Both the position numbers and the translations under genes were made by a program. Positions 37,578-48,413 of a stretch of 64,000 nucleotides of DNA are shown here, piece by piece. This DNA is from Sphagnum magellanicum (taxonomy: Eukaryota > Streptophyta > Sphagnopsida > Sphagnales > Sphagnaceae): the NCBI GenBank assembly GCA_021904315.1, contig CM038915.1:19592001-19656000 (forward strand), in the 5' to 3' direction. Below the pieces are notes generated by a model. That model was given only the letters and a program-made list of their open reading frames with translations, was not told the origin of the DNA and searched no databases. Every line of letters starts with the position of its first letter. Position 1 is the stretch's first letter.

Positions 37578-37984
37578 CGCGTGTGGGCCCCGTGCATAAT
37601 GCACAGGTGAGTTATATACCCCGTAGAGCCCCCCCCTCGCCGGTCCTTCCCATTTTCCACTCCGGTTGTTTACCCCGTCGACCCCCTCCTTTCCGTCGGT
37701 CCTTCCCATTTCCCACTCGGTTCTTTAATCCGTCGATTCCCCCCGGCCGGTCCTTGGCATTTCCCACTCCGGTTCTTTAACCCGTCGATCCCCTCGATCG
37801 AGCCTTCACATTTCCCACTCCGGTTCTTTAACCCGTCAATTCCCCCCGGCCGATCCTTCGCATTTCCCACTCCGACTATTTAATGGTTCTGTGATTTTGT
37901 TATTTTTTATGAAATACCCTAACCCAGTGATTCTTTTGATTCTGAAAATTTTTCACATACCCAGAACCAGTGAGTCCGGCTACA

Positions 37985-39069
37985 ACCTCAGAACCATCTC
38001 CTACCATCAATGCAGCGACTTCATCGGCCGTTGGCACATTGTATTGGCAGGCATCCTTTGTTCGAGAGGCAATGAGACGCAATTTCAGATCCATGGGAGC
38101 ACCTTCTGTTGCCATCATATCCCTTGCCATTTTGAACACTTCGACATAGGGATTGATATTGTACATCATGGTCAACAACTGATCCAACGTCGTTGGATCA
38201 AGCAAAGGCATAACAGCATGCCGGTTTTGACGTTCACGTTTCGTATCATGAATGTACAACTGTGCAAACTGTGGCCGTTGTCCTTCGGCAGGACACAAGG
38301 ATCCGATTTTGTGATAAAGTTCACCTTGAATGCGAAAGGAGTACGGTCCAGGGCCTCCTGTTACCGAGTCATCAACTTTGGCACCGAGCGAAGTGAATGC
38401 CAACACTGAATTGTACATGCGAATTCCATCTCGAAATTTGACGGCACTACTCTCTTTGCTGGTTAAAAGAACTTCCAGCTCTTGCGGTGTTGCAGGAAGA
38501 TTCGGTAACAGAACTTTGCCATTTTCGCAACACATAAAAAATTGTGGGTTGTTGTTCGTTGAATTTGCTGATCGTTCTTTGATCCACATTTTCGCGCTGC
38601 ATAATCCACATATTGTGTCCATTTCTCCAAAATCCCATCGTCCCGGGGCTAACGCATTTGCATCTGTAAAGAATTGTAATGCATCATTGCGAAGAAAAGG
38701 TTGTTCACGTTGCTTAGCACGCCGTTCTCTCTGTAGGCGATTGCGACGTTCTCGTGCAGATTCTGACATGCCTTGAGCTGACGCATCTCCATCTCTAAAC
38801 AATTGTAATGCGTCATTGCGAAAAGAAGGGTGTTCACGTTGCCTAGCACGCCGTTCTCTCCGTAGGCGATTGCGACAATCTTGTGCAGATTCTGACGTGC
38901 CTTGAGCTGACGCATCTCCATCTCTAAACAATTGTAATGCGTCATTGCGAAAAGAAGGCTCTTTACGTTGCTGACCACGCCGTTCTCTCTGTAGGCGATT
39001 GCGACGTTCATGTGCAGATTCTGACGTGCCTTGCGCTGAAGCATTTTTCTCTCCAAACAATTCGAGCAT
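37985..39069 (-). pseudogene. truncated Helitron Rep gene in H2
   Basis: This is the same as the first 362 or so residues of the Rep frame in H1: the three 43-residue basic repeats and the CxxC-bearing N-terminal domain. It ends at the H2 chimera point, after GDGSEVV, and then runs about 27 residues into unrelated non-coding DNA to a stop at about 37,900. The HUH nuclease motif and the helicase are absent, so no transposase activity is expected. A truncated N-terminal protein could act as a competitor, which is only a guess. Confidence 0.85.
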
Positions 39070-40933
39070 GTTGGGGCGGGGGGTTTCTCCTACACTCTTC
39101 GAGAAAGGTCAAGGTTACACATAAATTAATTTGTAAATCCCCATCAAATCCAGATGATTTAAGATTAATGGAAAGTTCGCAAAGTTCTCAATGATCTAGC
39201 GCTAAACTAAAAGTTTTTTTTTTAATTTACTTTCATGTGTTTTTTTTTTTACTATTCTTTTGTATAATAAAAATAAAGTGTTTGTTTTTCACTTTTTTAT
39301 TTTTGATTATTTTGTCATTTTTTTTAATTTTTATTTTCTTAAATTCCTACTTTTTTTTGGGTTTTATCTTTTTTGTAATTTTTTTGTCTCTTAAAATTTT
39401 CCTGTATTTCTCTTTCGTTGTTTCAATTGTTTCCATGCCTTTTTTCTATTTTTTATGTTTTTACTTTTTTTTTGTTTATGTTTGTTTCATGTTTTAATTA
39501 GTAAGATACAAAATTGCTTTGATGACAATATAGTCTGATGGGCATTCAATTGAACAAAGAAAATCCAATCTCTGAGTGCATGGAAAGAAATGGTACGAAA
39601 CAGAATTACAGTGCATAATGTATATAGTCTTTGTGACATACTTGAGTGTGGACCCCCGAACGAATTTGAAGGCTTTTAATTCTCTCACCTCCCCTACCAA
39701 AGATCAACCCAACCTGGGAAAACCAAATGAAATGCTCAATTTCAGATTTGTGGAGTCCACAACTTCAACATTCACTAATCGGTATATGAATCAGAAAGTT
39801 GCGGCAGCCTCGCTATATTCTTGCCAAAAACCGGGTACCATTACGTCAATCACAACCCATATGGTTCCGTCCACGTATGCATTCCACCGGGCAGGCAACC
39901 TGGCTCCCTCCCTCCTTCCGTCGGTCCCATGTGTGAGTCTCGTTCTGTTTCTCTCCCCAGCGGTTTTTTATATTTTTCCAATTGCTGCTAAAAGAAAAAA
40001 GAGAGAAAAAAAAAGGCCTAGGAAAAAAGTGAGAGCAAGGAAAAAAAAAAACATGATAAGAAAAAGGCTCAAGGGAAAAAAAAATTAAAAAACTACTGAC
40101 CAAATAAAAAAAGAGAGGAAAAAAAAGGCCCATGAAAAAAGTGAGAGAAGGGGAAAAAAAAAGCATGATAAGAAAAAGGGTCAAGGGAAAAAGAAAAAAA
40201 AAAAATACTGACGAAGTAAACTGACCCCTGGGATTTGTGGCTTACCTGCTTTCCTTCACTGTCGGTAACTTTAGGGCCTCGCTATATTCTTGCGAAAAAC
40301 CGGGTACCATTACGTCAATCACAACCCATATGGTTCCGTCCACGTATGCACTCCACCGGGCAAGCAACCTGACTCCCTCCGTCCTTCCGTCGGTCCCATG
40401 TGTGAGTCTCGTTCTGTTTCTCTCCCCAGCGGTTCTTTATATTTTTCCAATTGTTGCTAAAAGAAAAAAGAGAGAAAAGAAAAGGCCCAGGAAAAAAGTG
40501 AGAGCAAGGAAAAAAAAAAACATGATAAGAAAAAGGCTCAAGGGAAAAAAAAATTAAAAAACTACTGACCAAGTAAAAAAAGAGAGGAAAAAAAAAGGCC
40601 CATGAAAAAAGCTCTTTTGTTGCTAAAAGAAAAAAGAGAGAAAAAAAAAGGCCCAAGAAAAAAGTGAGAGCAAGGAAAAAAAAAAAACATGATAAGAAAA
40701 AGGCTCAAGGGAAAAAAAAATAAAAAAACTACTGACCAAGTAGAAAAAGAGAGGAAAAAAAAGGCCCATGAAAAAAGCTCTTTTGCTGCTAAAAGAAAAA
40801 AGAGAGAAAAAAAAAGGCCCATGAAAAAAGTGAGAGCAGGGGAAAAAAAAGCATGATAAGAAAAAGGGTGAAGGGAAAAAGAGAAAAAAAAACTACTGAC
40901 GAAGTAAACTGACCTCTGGGATTTGTGGCTTAC

Positions 40934-41126
40934 CTGCTTTCCTTCACTGTAGGTAACTTTAGGGCCAAGTTTGGCATCATTCGGGCCTCCAAGCTCCAAG
41001 ATCCTCACTTCCCAGTGCCCCTTCCCACGAATCAGCTTGTCGATTTCCCAGGCCCGGATTCTAAATATCCATGACTTTACATCCTATTTCTCGGCTTGTA
41101 GAAACGTACTCCTCATTTCGGGCCAT
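40934..41126 (-). pseudogene. captured ISY1 5' fragment (copy in H2)
   Basis: Identical to the fragment described at 48,221-48,413, at an offset of 7,287. It opens with MARNEE, then REIGCKVMDI and a stop, and resumes in another frame as IDKLIRGKGHWEVRILELGG, ending KVTYSEGKQ at a GTAAGC donor. ISY1 is a spliceosome (NineTeen complex-associated) protein. The piece is too short to function. Confidence 0.85.
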
Positions 41127-41662
41127 GTTTTCACAGAAATCTGACTCTACCTCTGTCTCTATCTCTCTCTCTTTCTTCCCACCGAGGTTCAGTACATGAC
41201 CCTGCAAAAATATTTCCACCGTCCGTCCGGAGTGAGCAGGTGCTGAGTGTAAAAACCCCGGCTGCATGTAAGAGGGAGAGGAGGAGGAGGAGGAGGAGCA
41301 GAAGCCACTTCTGGTGGCAGCACATGGAAGGTCACCTGGAAGGTCACCGACGCTAGAACCAATGAGTCCGGGCTGGATGGATGACTGGACGGATTCAGGG
41401 GAAGCCGACCAAACGCACGGCTTCAAGGGAAGCTTCATTTGGTCGGGACCATCGGTCGGGATCATCGTTCGTTTACTATATAGGACTAGTGTGTGCCCCG
41501 TGCATAATGCACAGGCGTGTGTATTTGACGGTACATATTATAAAATGGTGCTCAATGATATTGGTGTCGCAGTTACTTTGTTTATTTTAAATAAAAAATG
41601 TAGTATGAATCCATTTTTGCCTCTGCATTTGACGATACATATTACAAAATTACACCTACCAA

Positions 41663-44194
41663 CTACATTTCCAAAACCTCTTTATATACAACATTTCGCA
41701 TGTATCCATCAGGACCCCGGCTGTTGAAAATCTTAATGTTTGCACTACTTGTGACCCGTGAAATAGCAACATAGAGCTGACCATGGGAATAAACCGGAGA
41801 CGGCAAATATACCCCAACGTTGTTGAATGTTTGACCTTGACTCTTGTTGATTGTGATCGCAAATGCCACTCGAACTGGAAATTGACGACGACGCAAAACA
41901 AATGGCCAATCAGTCCCGGAGGGGGACATGATGATGCGAGGTATGAACACACGTTTGCCGACATTGTTTCCTGTGATGATTTCCGCTTCAATGACACGCT
42001 GACCCAATCTTTTGACAATCAACCTCGTACCATTGCACAATCCTATTGATTGATTGAGATTACGCAACAAAAGGATTGGCACACCCATTTTGAGTTCGAG
42101 CTCATGATTTGCGATACCGCTAAATCGCAAAGTGTCTAAAAATTCCACTGGATACAATGAATCCATTGAAACTCCTGCAGCAACACTTGCACCTTCTTCT
42201 GTTGGGGTCAAAGAATTTGCGCTCAGGTACGTGTGCGATTCTTCAGATAGCGATTCTAAAATTGCATTGTTGACTTCATCAACATCAGTATTTTTAGGGG
42301 CTAGAATGCTGCGTTGCATAAGATACATGGCATCTCCAGAGTGGCATTGGTGATCCGGATAGATGGTTCGGATTAATCCTCTTAAGTTGCAATCTTCTGC
42401 TGGCAGCCTCATATGGGGTGGAATCTTGATCCAATTTGGATCGGCACCTTCTTCTCCTGCAATGGCAGGAAGACTACCGTCTCCAACATTCAACACCCAT
42501 TTGGCAAATTCTCGCTGCTCTTCGGAATTGGTTGCCATGACTCGTATGTTGATATGAAGACAAAGAATTGTAACATGCTGCCAAAGATACGATCGAAGCA
42601 AGGAAGCACTGACAATGTCTTCTCGTCCTCCCTTGGGAACCACAGGTAAGATCTGTCGAAAATCCCCACCAAGGACCATGGTTTTTCCACCAAAGATTTT
42701 CTCGGTTGCTTGTGCGTCATCCAACTGCATCAAATCACGCAAGGTGCGATCAACAGCTTCGAAAGCTCGGCGATGCATCATCGGTGCCTCATCCCAAATG
42801 ATTAGATCAGCTTTACGCACCAACTCCGCCACTTTCATTTGTTGTGTGATGTTGCAAGTTGACTCATCGTGCAGGTCAATTGGAATTTTGAATCTTGAAT
42901 GGGCGGTTCTGCCGCCCGGAAGTAACAAAGATGCAATTCCTGATGAGGCAACTGCAAGCACGATTTTGCCTTGCCCTCGTAGACGGGACAAAAGTGTTGT
43001 CCAAACAAATGTTTTGCCAGTCCCACCACTGCCATACACAAAGAACAGCTTGCCCTGTTTGTTTGTCACGGCATTCAAAATAGTTTCGTATGCGTTTCGT
43101 TGATCATCATTGAGCCTATCTTCTGCATTGTTCGCATCTGTGGTCAATGAATGCCGATCATAAGCCAGTTCTTCTTGGACCAATCGGTTTCCCCCATGAA
43201 CAGAAGGGATGTAATTAGACTTGGGAAGGGTTGGAAAATCTTCCAGGCGGTGTCCATTGCGGATGAGAACCTGATCGATCTCATACAGTGCACGATCCTT
43301 CAACACATCCTCAGGAAGGGTGACAGTTGGATCAGCACGCTCGCAGCGTGTCATTGCTTCAATGTCATCGCTCAAAGACTCCCAATGTGCATCCCATAGT
43401 TGTCTGGGGTTCGTGACCTCGCAAAACATCAACATGGAGGCAAACATGTCACGCAGCTGCCGTCCTGAGGCCCAAACACTGGCTTCTTCCAAGGCTTGAT
43501 GCCATTCATTGTCGTTTGCAAGCAAACCCATCGCAATGCATGCATCTTTGAATGTGTCGTGCACTCTGCCATCCACTGTCCGCAAATGTTCGTAAGATGT
43601 GGCACCTTTGACGCAATTCAGCAGCATTCGCAAATAGTAACGTTCACCCGATGTCGGGTGTGCATAATACATGCGACCAATGGCAAAGCCTTGTTTGCGC
43701 AATGTCCATCGCTTCAACTTTTGATTCCACACCCATTGTTGAGGGAATTGATCGAACGTAAGGCTTCGTGCAACTTCCGATTCTTGGTTTGTTTTGAACC
43801 ATTCTGTCAGCATCGTTCTGGAAATGGCTGACCGTGTTGCCACTTCTTGTACATCATCGTCATCGCGAAACAACACCATCTGCTGATTGGGCAAATGGTA
43901 TTGCAAACGCTCAATGGTAGGAAAACACTCATGCATATCAAACTTGAAGATGCGCCACGCTGCTTCCGATGCAGATACATAGCGACAGTCGAGATATTTT
44001 TTTATTTCATCAGTATCGACCACATTTCCTTCGGTGGCATTGTCGCTTTGGCGCGAGATCTCAACAGTCGCACGATCATGTCCTTTATATACGTACTTGA
44101 ATAGATACTTGACTGCACGAATGTTGTTGCAGACCTCAACATTGATGTGCGCATCATATTTGGTCGATAAAAGACATTGTGCGGTACCACCCAA
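41663..44194 (-). CDS. Helitron transposase: catalytic Tyr motif and Pif1-type helicase
   Basis: An open frame of 843 codons that continues the Rep/helicase protein. It begins with the end of Rep, including [12 protein letters not shown], whose two tyrosines (about residues 30 and 34) match the catalytic Tyr pair of Helitron HUH nucleases. A SF1B Pif1-family 5'-3' helicase follows: Walker A GSGGTGKT (about 386-393), Walker B IIWDEAPM (about 463), [11 protein letters not shown], and the C-terminal INKSQGQTF and LYVAISRV motifs. It ends [15 protein letters not shown]. It would unwind donor DNA during rolling-circle transposition in the nucleus. The listed start is only the first Met of the frame; the true protein would continue from Rep, which is in another frame in this copy. 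All helicase motifs look intact. Confidence 0.9.
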   Translation of the reverse strand: MGGTAQCLLSTKYDAHINVEVCNNIRAVKYLFKYVYKGHDRATVEISRQSDNATEGNVVDTDEIKKYLDCRYVSASEAAWRIFKFDMHECFPTIERLQYHLPNQQMVLFRDDDDVQEVATRSAISRTMLTEWFKTNQESEVARSLTFDQFPQQWVWNQKLKRWTLRKQGFAIGRMYYAHPTSGERYYLRMLLNCVKGATSYEHLRTVDGRVHDTFKDACIAMGLLANDNEWHQALEEASVWASGRQLRDMFASMLMFCEVTNPRQLWDAHWESLSDDIEAMTRCERADPTVTLPEDVLKDRALYEIDQVLIRNGHRLEDFPTLPKSNYIPSVHGGNRLVQEELAYDRHSLTTDANNAEDRLNDDQRNAYETILNAVTNKQGKLFFVYGSGGTGKTFVWTTLLSRLRGQGKIVLAVASSGIASLLLPGGRTAHSRFKIPIDLHDESTCNITQQMKVAELVRKADLIIWDEAPMMHRRAFEAVDRTLRDLMQLDDAQATEKIFGGKTMVLGGDFRQILPVVPKGGREDIVSASLLRSYLWQHVTILCLHINIRVMATNSEEQREFAKWVLNVGDGSLPAIAGEEGADPNWIKIPPHMRLPAEDCNLRGLIRTIYPDHQCHSGDAMYLMQRSILAPKNTDVDEVNNAILESLSEESHTYLSANSLTPTEEGASVAAGVSMDSLYPVEFLDTLRFSGIANHELELKMGVPILLLRNLNQSIGLCNGTRLIVKRLGQRVIEAEIITGNNVGKRVFIPRIIMSPSGTDWPFVLRRRQFPVRVAFAITINKSQGQTFNNVGVYLPSPVYSHGQLYVAISRVTSSANIKIFNSRGPDGYMRNVVYKEVLEM

Positions 44195-46356
44195 CGATTG
44201 TCCAATTCAATGCCATGAACCAAAATTGTGCGCCCCGTATTTCTACGCCGATAAATAGGGTATCCGTTTACATCCGTCACCGTCTCGGATTGGAACTTGC
44301 GTGGATATTGTTTTTTGCATTTGCCTTCTTCCATGCACGGGGCATTTGGGAAAGCAGCTCCACATGGACCATGCATCGTGCATCTGGCAATTGTCTCGTG
44401 GGTTAACTTGTTTGTTTCTGAATTCGGAAGTTCAGCACTGATCATGCGGTCCACGTCCTCGACCGTGTGTGGCTTGCAATCTTCGGTAAAGAAGATGAGA
44501 ATGTGTGCATGCGGCAGCCCACGCTTTTGAAATTCAACGACATAGATTCCTGCAATCGTGCATCCCAAAATATGGTTCTTGTGAATGTCATTGACCAACT
44601 CCTTCAGCTTGATTTTGAACACTCGGGTTACCAAATCGGGTCGATCTTGAGGTTGTTGTCCGAGCAACAACGCTTTCTTGATTTCAAGCCATTGGGGATT
44701 GCAAGTGAATGTAACAAACGCATCCGGGGAGCCAGCCCATCTACAGATTGCCATGGCATCTTGATAATTTTGAACCATGTTACGTGGACCTACTGTGAAA
44801 GAAGATGGCAAAATGATCCTCTGTCCGATGGCAGCAGCGCTAGTGTCACCTGCAGCAATGGCGTCTTGAAGGCCTTGATAAAGATCCGCACGAAGTTTTT
44901 TTTGATTCAGGCGCAGATACTTCAAGCGATTTTGTTCGATACTCGCATAGGCATCCACAATGTATTGTTGCCGTAATTGGCCACCCCGAAGCAACGCAAT
45001 GCCATCGTTGTCTCGATGTTGAAGTCGATAACCATAAAATTCCGCCATCGTCACATTGCAATGCTTTCTTTGAAGCTCAGATTTTCTCGCATGGTCTTCA
45101 TCCAAATTTGCATCAGCAACAATAGCATTGATCAGAATATTCGGATGCCATCCATCCTCACCGTAAGGAAATAACAACGGATAATGTAGAGCCATGTATC
45201 CGACATGTAGTTCAGAAATGTGCTGAAGCGGGCCAGCTTGCCGAGCAAGGACGACGTCACGTCTGTCTACAACCTCAGAACCATCTCCTACCATCAATGC
45301 AGCGACTTCATCGGCCGTTGGCACATTGTATTGGCAGGCATCCTTTGTTCGAGAGGCAATGAGACGCAATTTCAGATCCATGGGAGCACCTTCTGTTGCC
45401 ATCATATCCCTTGCCATTTTGAACACTTCGACATAGGGATTGATATTGTACATCATGGTCAACAACTGATCCAACGTCGTTGGATCAAGCAAAGGCATAA
45501 CAGCATGCCGGTTTTGACGTTCACGTTTCGTATCATGAATGTACAACTGTGCAAACTGTGGCCGTTGTCCTTCGGCAGGACACAAGGATCCGATTTTGTG
45601 ATAAAGTTCACCTTGAATGCGAAAGGAGTACGGTCCAGGGCCTCCTGTTACCGAGTCATCAACTTTGGCACCGAGCGAAGTGAATGCCAACACTGAATTG
45701 TACATGCGAATTCCATCTCGAAATTTGACGGCACTACTCTCTTTGCTGGTTAAAAGAACTTCCAGCTCTTGCGGTGTTGCAGGAAGATTCGGTAACAGAA
45801 CTTTGCCATTTTCGCAACACATAAAAAATTGTGGGTTGTTGTTCGTTGAATTTGCTGATCGTTCTTTGATCCACATTTTCGCGCTGCATAATCCACATAT
45901 TGTGTCCATTTCTCCAAAATCCCATCGTCCCGGGGCTAACGCATTTGCATCTGTAAAGAATTGTAATGCATCATTGCGAAGAAAAGGTTGTTCACGTTGC
46001 TTAGCACGCCGTTCTCTCTGTAGGCGATTGCGACGTTCTCGTGCAGATTCTGACATGCCTTGAGCTGACGCATCTCCATCTCTAAACAATTGTAATGCGT
46101 CATTGCGAAAAGAAGGGTGTTCACGTTGCCTAGCACGCCGTTCTCTCCGTAGGCGATTGCGACAATCTTGTGCAGATTCTGACGTGCCTTGAGCTGACGC
46201 ATCTCCATCTCTAAACAATTGTAATGCGTCATTGCGAAAAGAAGGCTCTTTACGTTGCTGACCACGCCGTTCTCTCTGTAGGCGATTGCGACGTTCATGT
46301 GCAGATTCTGACGTGCCTTGCGCTGAAGCATTTTTCTCTCCAAACAATTCGAGCAT
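44002..46356 (-). CDS. Helitron Rep (HUH nuclease) N-terminal part
   Basis: An open frame of 784 codons. Residues 1-129 are three 43-residue repeats built on [18 protein letters not shown] and [14 protein letters not shown], highly basic. Next come the Helitron N-terminal zinc-like region (CGLCSAKMW...FMCCENGKV, about 140-175), the Helitron_like_N region ([11 protein letters not shown]), Rep motif 1 ([10 protein letters not shown]) and the HUH motif PHAHIL (about residue 615). The frame stays in register to about NVF (near 44,175), after which the homologous sequence is in the next frame; the last 55 or so residues listed are out of frame. The Tyr pair needed for strand cleavage is therefore in the helicase frame, and this copy is probably not active as it stands. 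Confidence 0.9.
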   Translation of the reverse strand: MLELFGEKNASAQGTSESAHERRNRLQRERRGQQRKEPSFRNDALQLFRDGDASAQGTSESAQDCRNRLRRERRARQREHPSFRNDALQLFRDGDASAQGMSESARERRNRLQRERRAKQREQPFLRNDALQFFTDANALAPGRWDFGEMDTICGLCSAKMWIKERSANSTNNNPQFFMCCENGKVLLPNLPATPQELEVLLTSKESSAVKFRDGIRMYNSVLAFTSLGAKVDDSVTGGPGPYSFRIQGELYHKIGSLCPAEGQRPQFAQLYIHDTKRERQNRHAVMPLLDPTTLDQLLTMMYNINPYVEVFKMARDMMATEGAPMDLKLRLIASRTKDACQYNVPTADEVAALMVGDGSEVVDRRDVVLARQAGPLQHISELHVGYMALHYPLLFPYGEDGWHPNILINAIVADANLDEDHARKSELQRKHCNVTMAEFYGYRLQHRDNDGIALLRGGQLRQQYIVDAYASIEQNRLKYLRLNQKKLRADLYQGLQDAIAAGDTSAAAIGQRIILPSSFTVGPRNMVQNYQDAMAICRWAGSPDAFVTFTCNPQWLEIKKALLLGQQPQDRPDLVTRVFKIKLKELVNDIHKNHILGCTIAGIYVVEFQKRGLPHAHILIFFTEDCKPHTVEDVDRMISAELPNSETNKLTHETIARCTMHGPCGAAFPNAPCMEEGKCKKQYPRKFQSETVTDVNGYPIYRRRNTGRTILVHGIELDNRWVVPHNVFYRPNMMRTSMLRSATTFVQSSIYSSTYIKDMIVRLLRSRAKATMPPKEMWSILMK
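45966..46354 (-). repeat. three tandem 129-bp units coding Rep N-terminus
   Basis: Each unit encodes 43 residues containing [16 protein letters not shown] (or near) and RNDALQLF. The unit is a multiple of three, so frame is kept. The same array is at 38,679-39,067 in H2. DNA identity between units is high, which suggests recent expansion inside the gene. Confidence 0.85.
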
Positions 46357-48220
46357 GTTGGGGCGGGGGGTTTCTCCTACACTCTTCGAGAAAGGTCAAG
46401 GTTACACATAAATTAATTTATAAATCCCCATCAAATCCAGATGATTTAAGATTAATGGAAAGTTCGCAAAGTTCTCAATGATCTAGCGCTAAACTAAAAG
46501 TTTTTTTTTTAATTTACTTTCATGTGTTTTTTTTTTTACTATTCTTTTGTATAATAAAAATAAAGTGTTTGTTTTTCACTTTTTTATTTTTGATTATTTT
46601 GTCATTTTTTTTAATTTTTATTTTCTTAAATTCCTACTTTTTTTTGGGTTTTATCTTTTTTGTAATTTTTTTGTCTCTTAAAATTTTCCTGTATTTCTCT
46701 TTCGTTGTTTCAATTGTTTCCATGCCTTTTTTCTATTTTTTATGTTTTTACTTTTTTTTTGTTTATGTTTGTTTCATGTTTTAATTAGTAAGATACAAAA
46801 TTGCTTTGATGACAATATAGTCTGATGGGCATTCAATTGAACAAAGAAAATCCAATCTCTGAGTGCATGGAAAGAAATGGTACGAAACAGAATTACAGTG
46901 CATAATGTATATAGTCTTTGTGACATACTTGAGTGTGGACCCCCGAACGAATTTGAAGGCTTTTAATTCTCTCACCTCCCCTACCAAAGATCAACCCAAC
47001 CTGGGAAAACCAAATGAAATGCTCAATTTCAGATTTGTGGAGTCCACAACTTCAACATTCACTAATCGGTATATGAATCAGAAAGTTGCGGCAGCCTCGC
47101 TATATTCTTGCCAAAAACCGGGTACCATTACGTCAATCACAACCCATATGGTTCCGTCCACGTATGCATTCCACCGGGCAGGCAACCTGGCTCCCTCCCT
47201 CCTTCCGTCGGTCCCATGTGTGAGTCTCGTTCTGTTTCTCTCCCCAGCGGTTTTTTATATTTTTCCAATTGCTGCTAAAAGAAAAAAGAGAGAAAAAAAA
47301 AGGCCTAGGAAAAAAGTGAGAGCAAGGAAAAAAAAAAACATGATAAGAAAAAGGCTCAAGGGAAAAAAAAATTAAAAAACTACTGACCAAATAAAAAAAG
47401 AGAGGAAAAAAAAGGCCCATGAAAAAAGTGAGAGAAGGGGAAAAAAAAAGCATGATAAGAAAAAGGGTCAAGGGAAAAAGAAAAAAAAAAAATACTGACG
47501 AAGTAAACTGACCCCTGGGATTTGTGGCTTACCTGCTTTCCTTCACTGTCGGTAACTTTAGGGCCTCGCTATATTCTTGCGAAAAACCGGGTACCATTAC
47601 GTCAATCACAACCCATATGGTTCCGTCCACGTATGCACTCCACCGGGCAAGCAACCTGACTCCCTCCGTCCTTCCGTCGGTCCCATGTGTGAGTCTCGTT
47701 CTGTTTCTCTCCCCAGCGGTTCTTTATATTTTTCCAATTGTTGCTAAAAGAAAAAAGAGAGAAAAGAAAAGGCCCAGGAAAAAAGTGAGAGCAAGGAAAA
47801 AAAAAAACATGATAAGAAAAAGGCTCAAGGGAAAAAAAAATTAAAAAACTACTGACCAAGTAAAAAAAGAGAGGAAAAAAAAAGGCCCATGAAAAAAGCT
47901 CTTTTGTTGCTAAAAGAAAAAAGAGAGAAAAAAAAAGGCCCAAGAAAAAAGTGAGAGCAAGGAAAAAAAAAAAACATGATAAGAAAAAGGCTCAAGGGAA
48001 AAAAAAATAAAAAAACTACTGACCAAGTAGAAAAAGAGAGGAAAAAAAAGGCCCATGAAAAAAGCTCTTTTGCTGCTAAAAGAAAAAAGAGAGAAAAAAA
48101 AAGGCCCATGAAAAAAGTGAGAGCAGGGGAAAAAAAAGCATGATAAGAAAAAGGGTGAAGGGAAAAAGAGAAAAAAAAACTACTGACGAAGTAAACTGAC
48201 CTCTGGGATTTGTGGCTTAC

Positions 48221-48413
48221 CTGCTTTCCTTCACTGTAGGTAACTTTAGGGCCAAGTTTGGCATCATTCGGGCCTCCAAGCTCCAAGATCCTCACTTCCC
48301 AGTGCCCCTTCCCACGAATCAGCTTGTCGATTTCCCAGGCCCGGATTCTAAATATCCATGACTTTACATCCTATTTCTCGGCTTGTAGAAACGTACTCCT
48401 CATTTCGGGCCAT
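48221..48413 (-). pseudogene. captured ISY1 5' fragment (copy in H1)
   Basis: On the minus strand, the sense strand of H1, an ATG opens MARNEE, the usual ISY1 start, and continues YVSTSREIGCKVMDI to a stop. In another frame follows IRAWEIDKLIRGKGHWEVR then ILELGGPNDAKLGP and KVTYSEGKQ at a GTAAGC donor (48,220). ISY1 proteins carry MARNEE..., REIGRKV.EIQNEG and EINKLIREKGHWERRI then VELGGPN, so middle parts are deleted. A CT/GA-rich stretch upstream (48,440-48,475) looks like its 5' leader. The short text TGCTTTCCTTCACTG also recurs at 47,534-47,548. ISY1 is a pre-mRNA splicing factor; this piece cannot work as one, but its start region could drive transcription of the element. Confidence 0.85.

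Larger units (their letters stand above)
37578..41485 (-). mobile_element. Helitron H2, chimeric deletion derivative, 3.9 kb
   Basis: The 5' end TCCTATATAGTAAACG starts at 41,485 directly after the CTAG of H1. The first 3,507 bases (41,485-37,979) repeat H1 at a constant offset of 7,287, with two mismatches seen (39,133 and 41,460). At 37,979 it switches, inside the Rep gene, to the body of a small minisatellite Helitron with about five units (37,623-37,882) and a 3' hairpin. The last four bases are CGCG instead of CTAG. It cannot code for a full transposase. Confidence 0.88.

Noticed and set aside
32709-37600. CRISPR-like array (regular 50-bp repeats)
   Set aside because: The genome is eukaryotic, units are adjacent without unique spacers, and arrays end at Helitron hairpins.
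32699-37870. Families of open frames reading MGNAKDRPGGLDGLKNRSG and similar
   Set aside because: They are translations of the 52-bp minisatellite, whose unit lacks stops in some frames. The peptides change frame with unit length and have no domain.
37979-38409. Plus-strand open frames opposite Rep (for example 45,220-46,063)
   Set aside because: Antisense shadows of the Rep gene, repeated exactly in both copies.
39237-41008. Phe-rich and Lys-rich open frames (and copies at 46,524-48,295)
   Set aside because: They arise from T-rich and polypurine runs (AAAAAGAGAGAAAA) in the non-coding 5' part of H1 and H2, except for the ISY1 piece reported separately.
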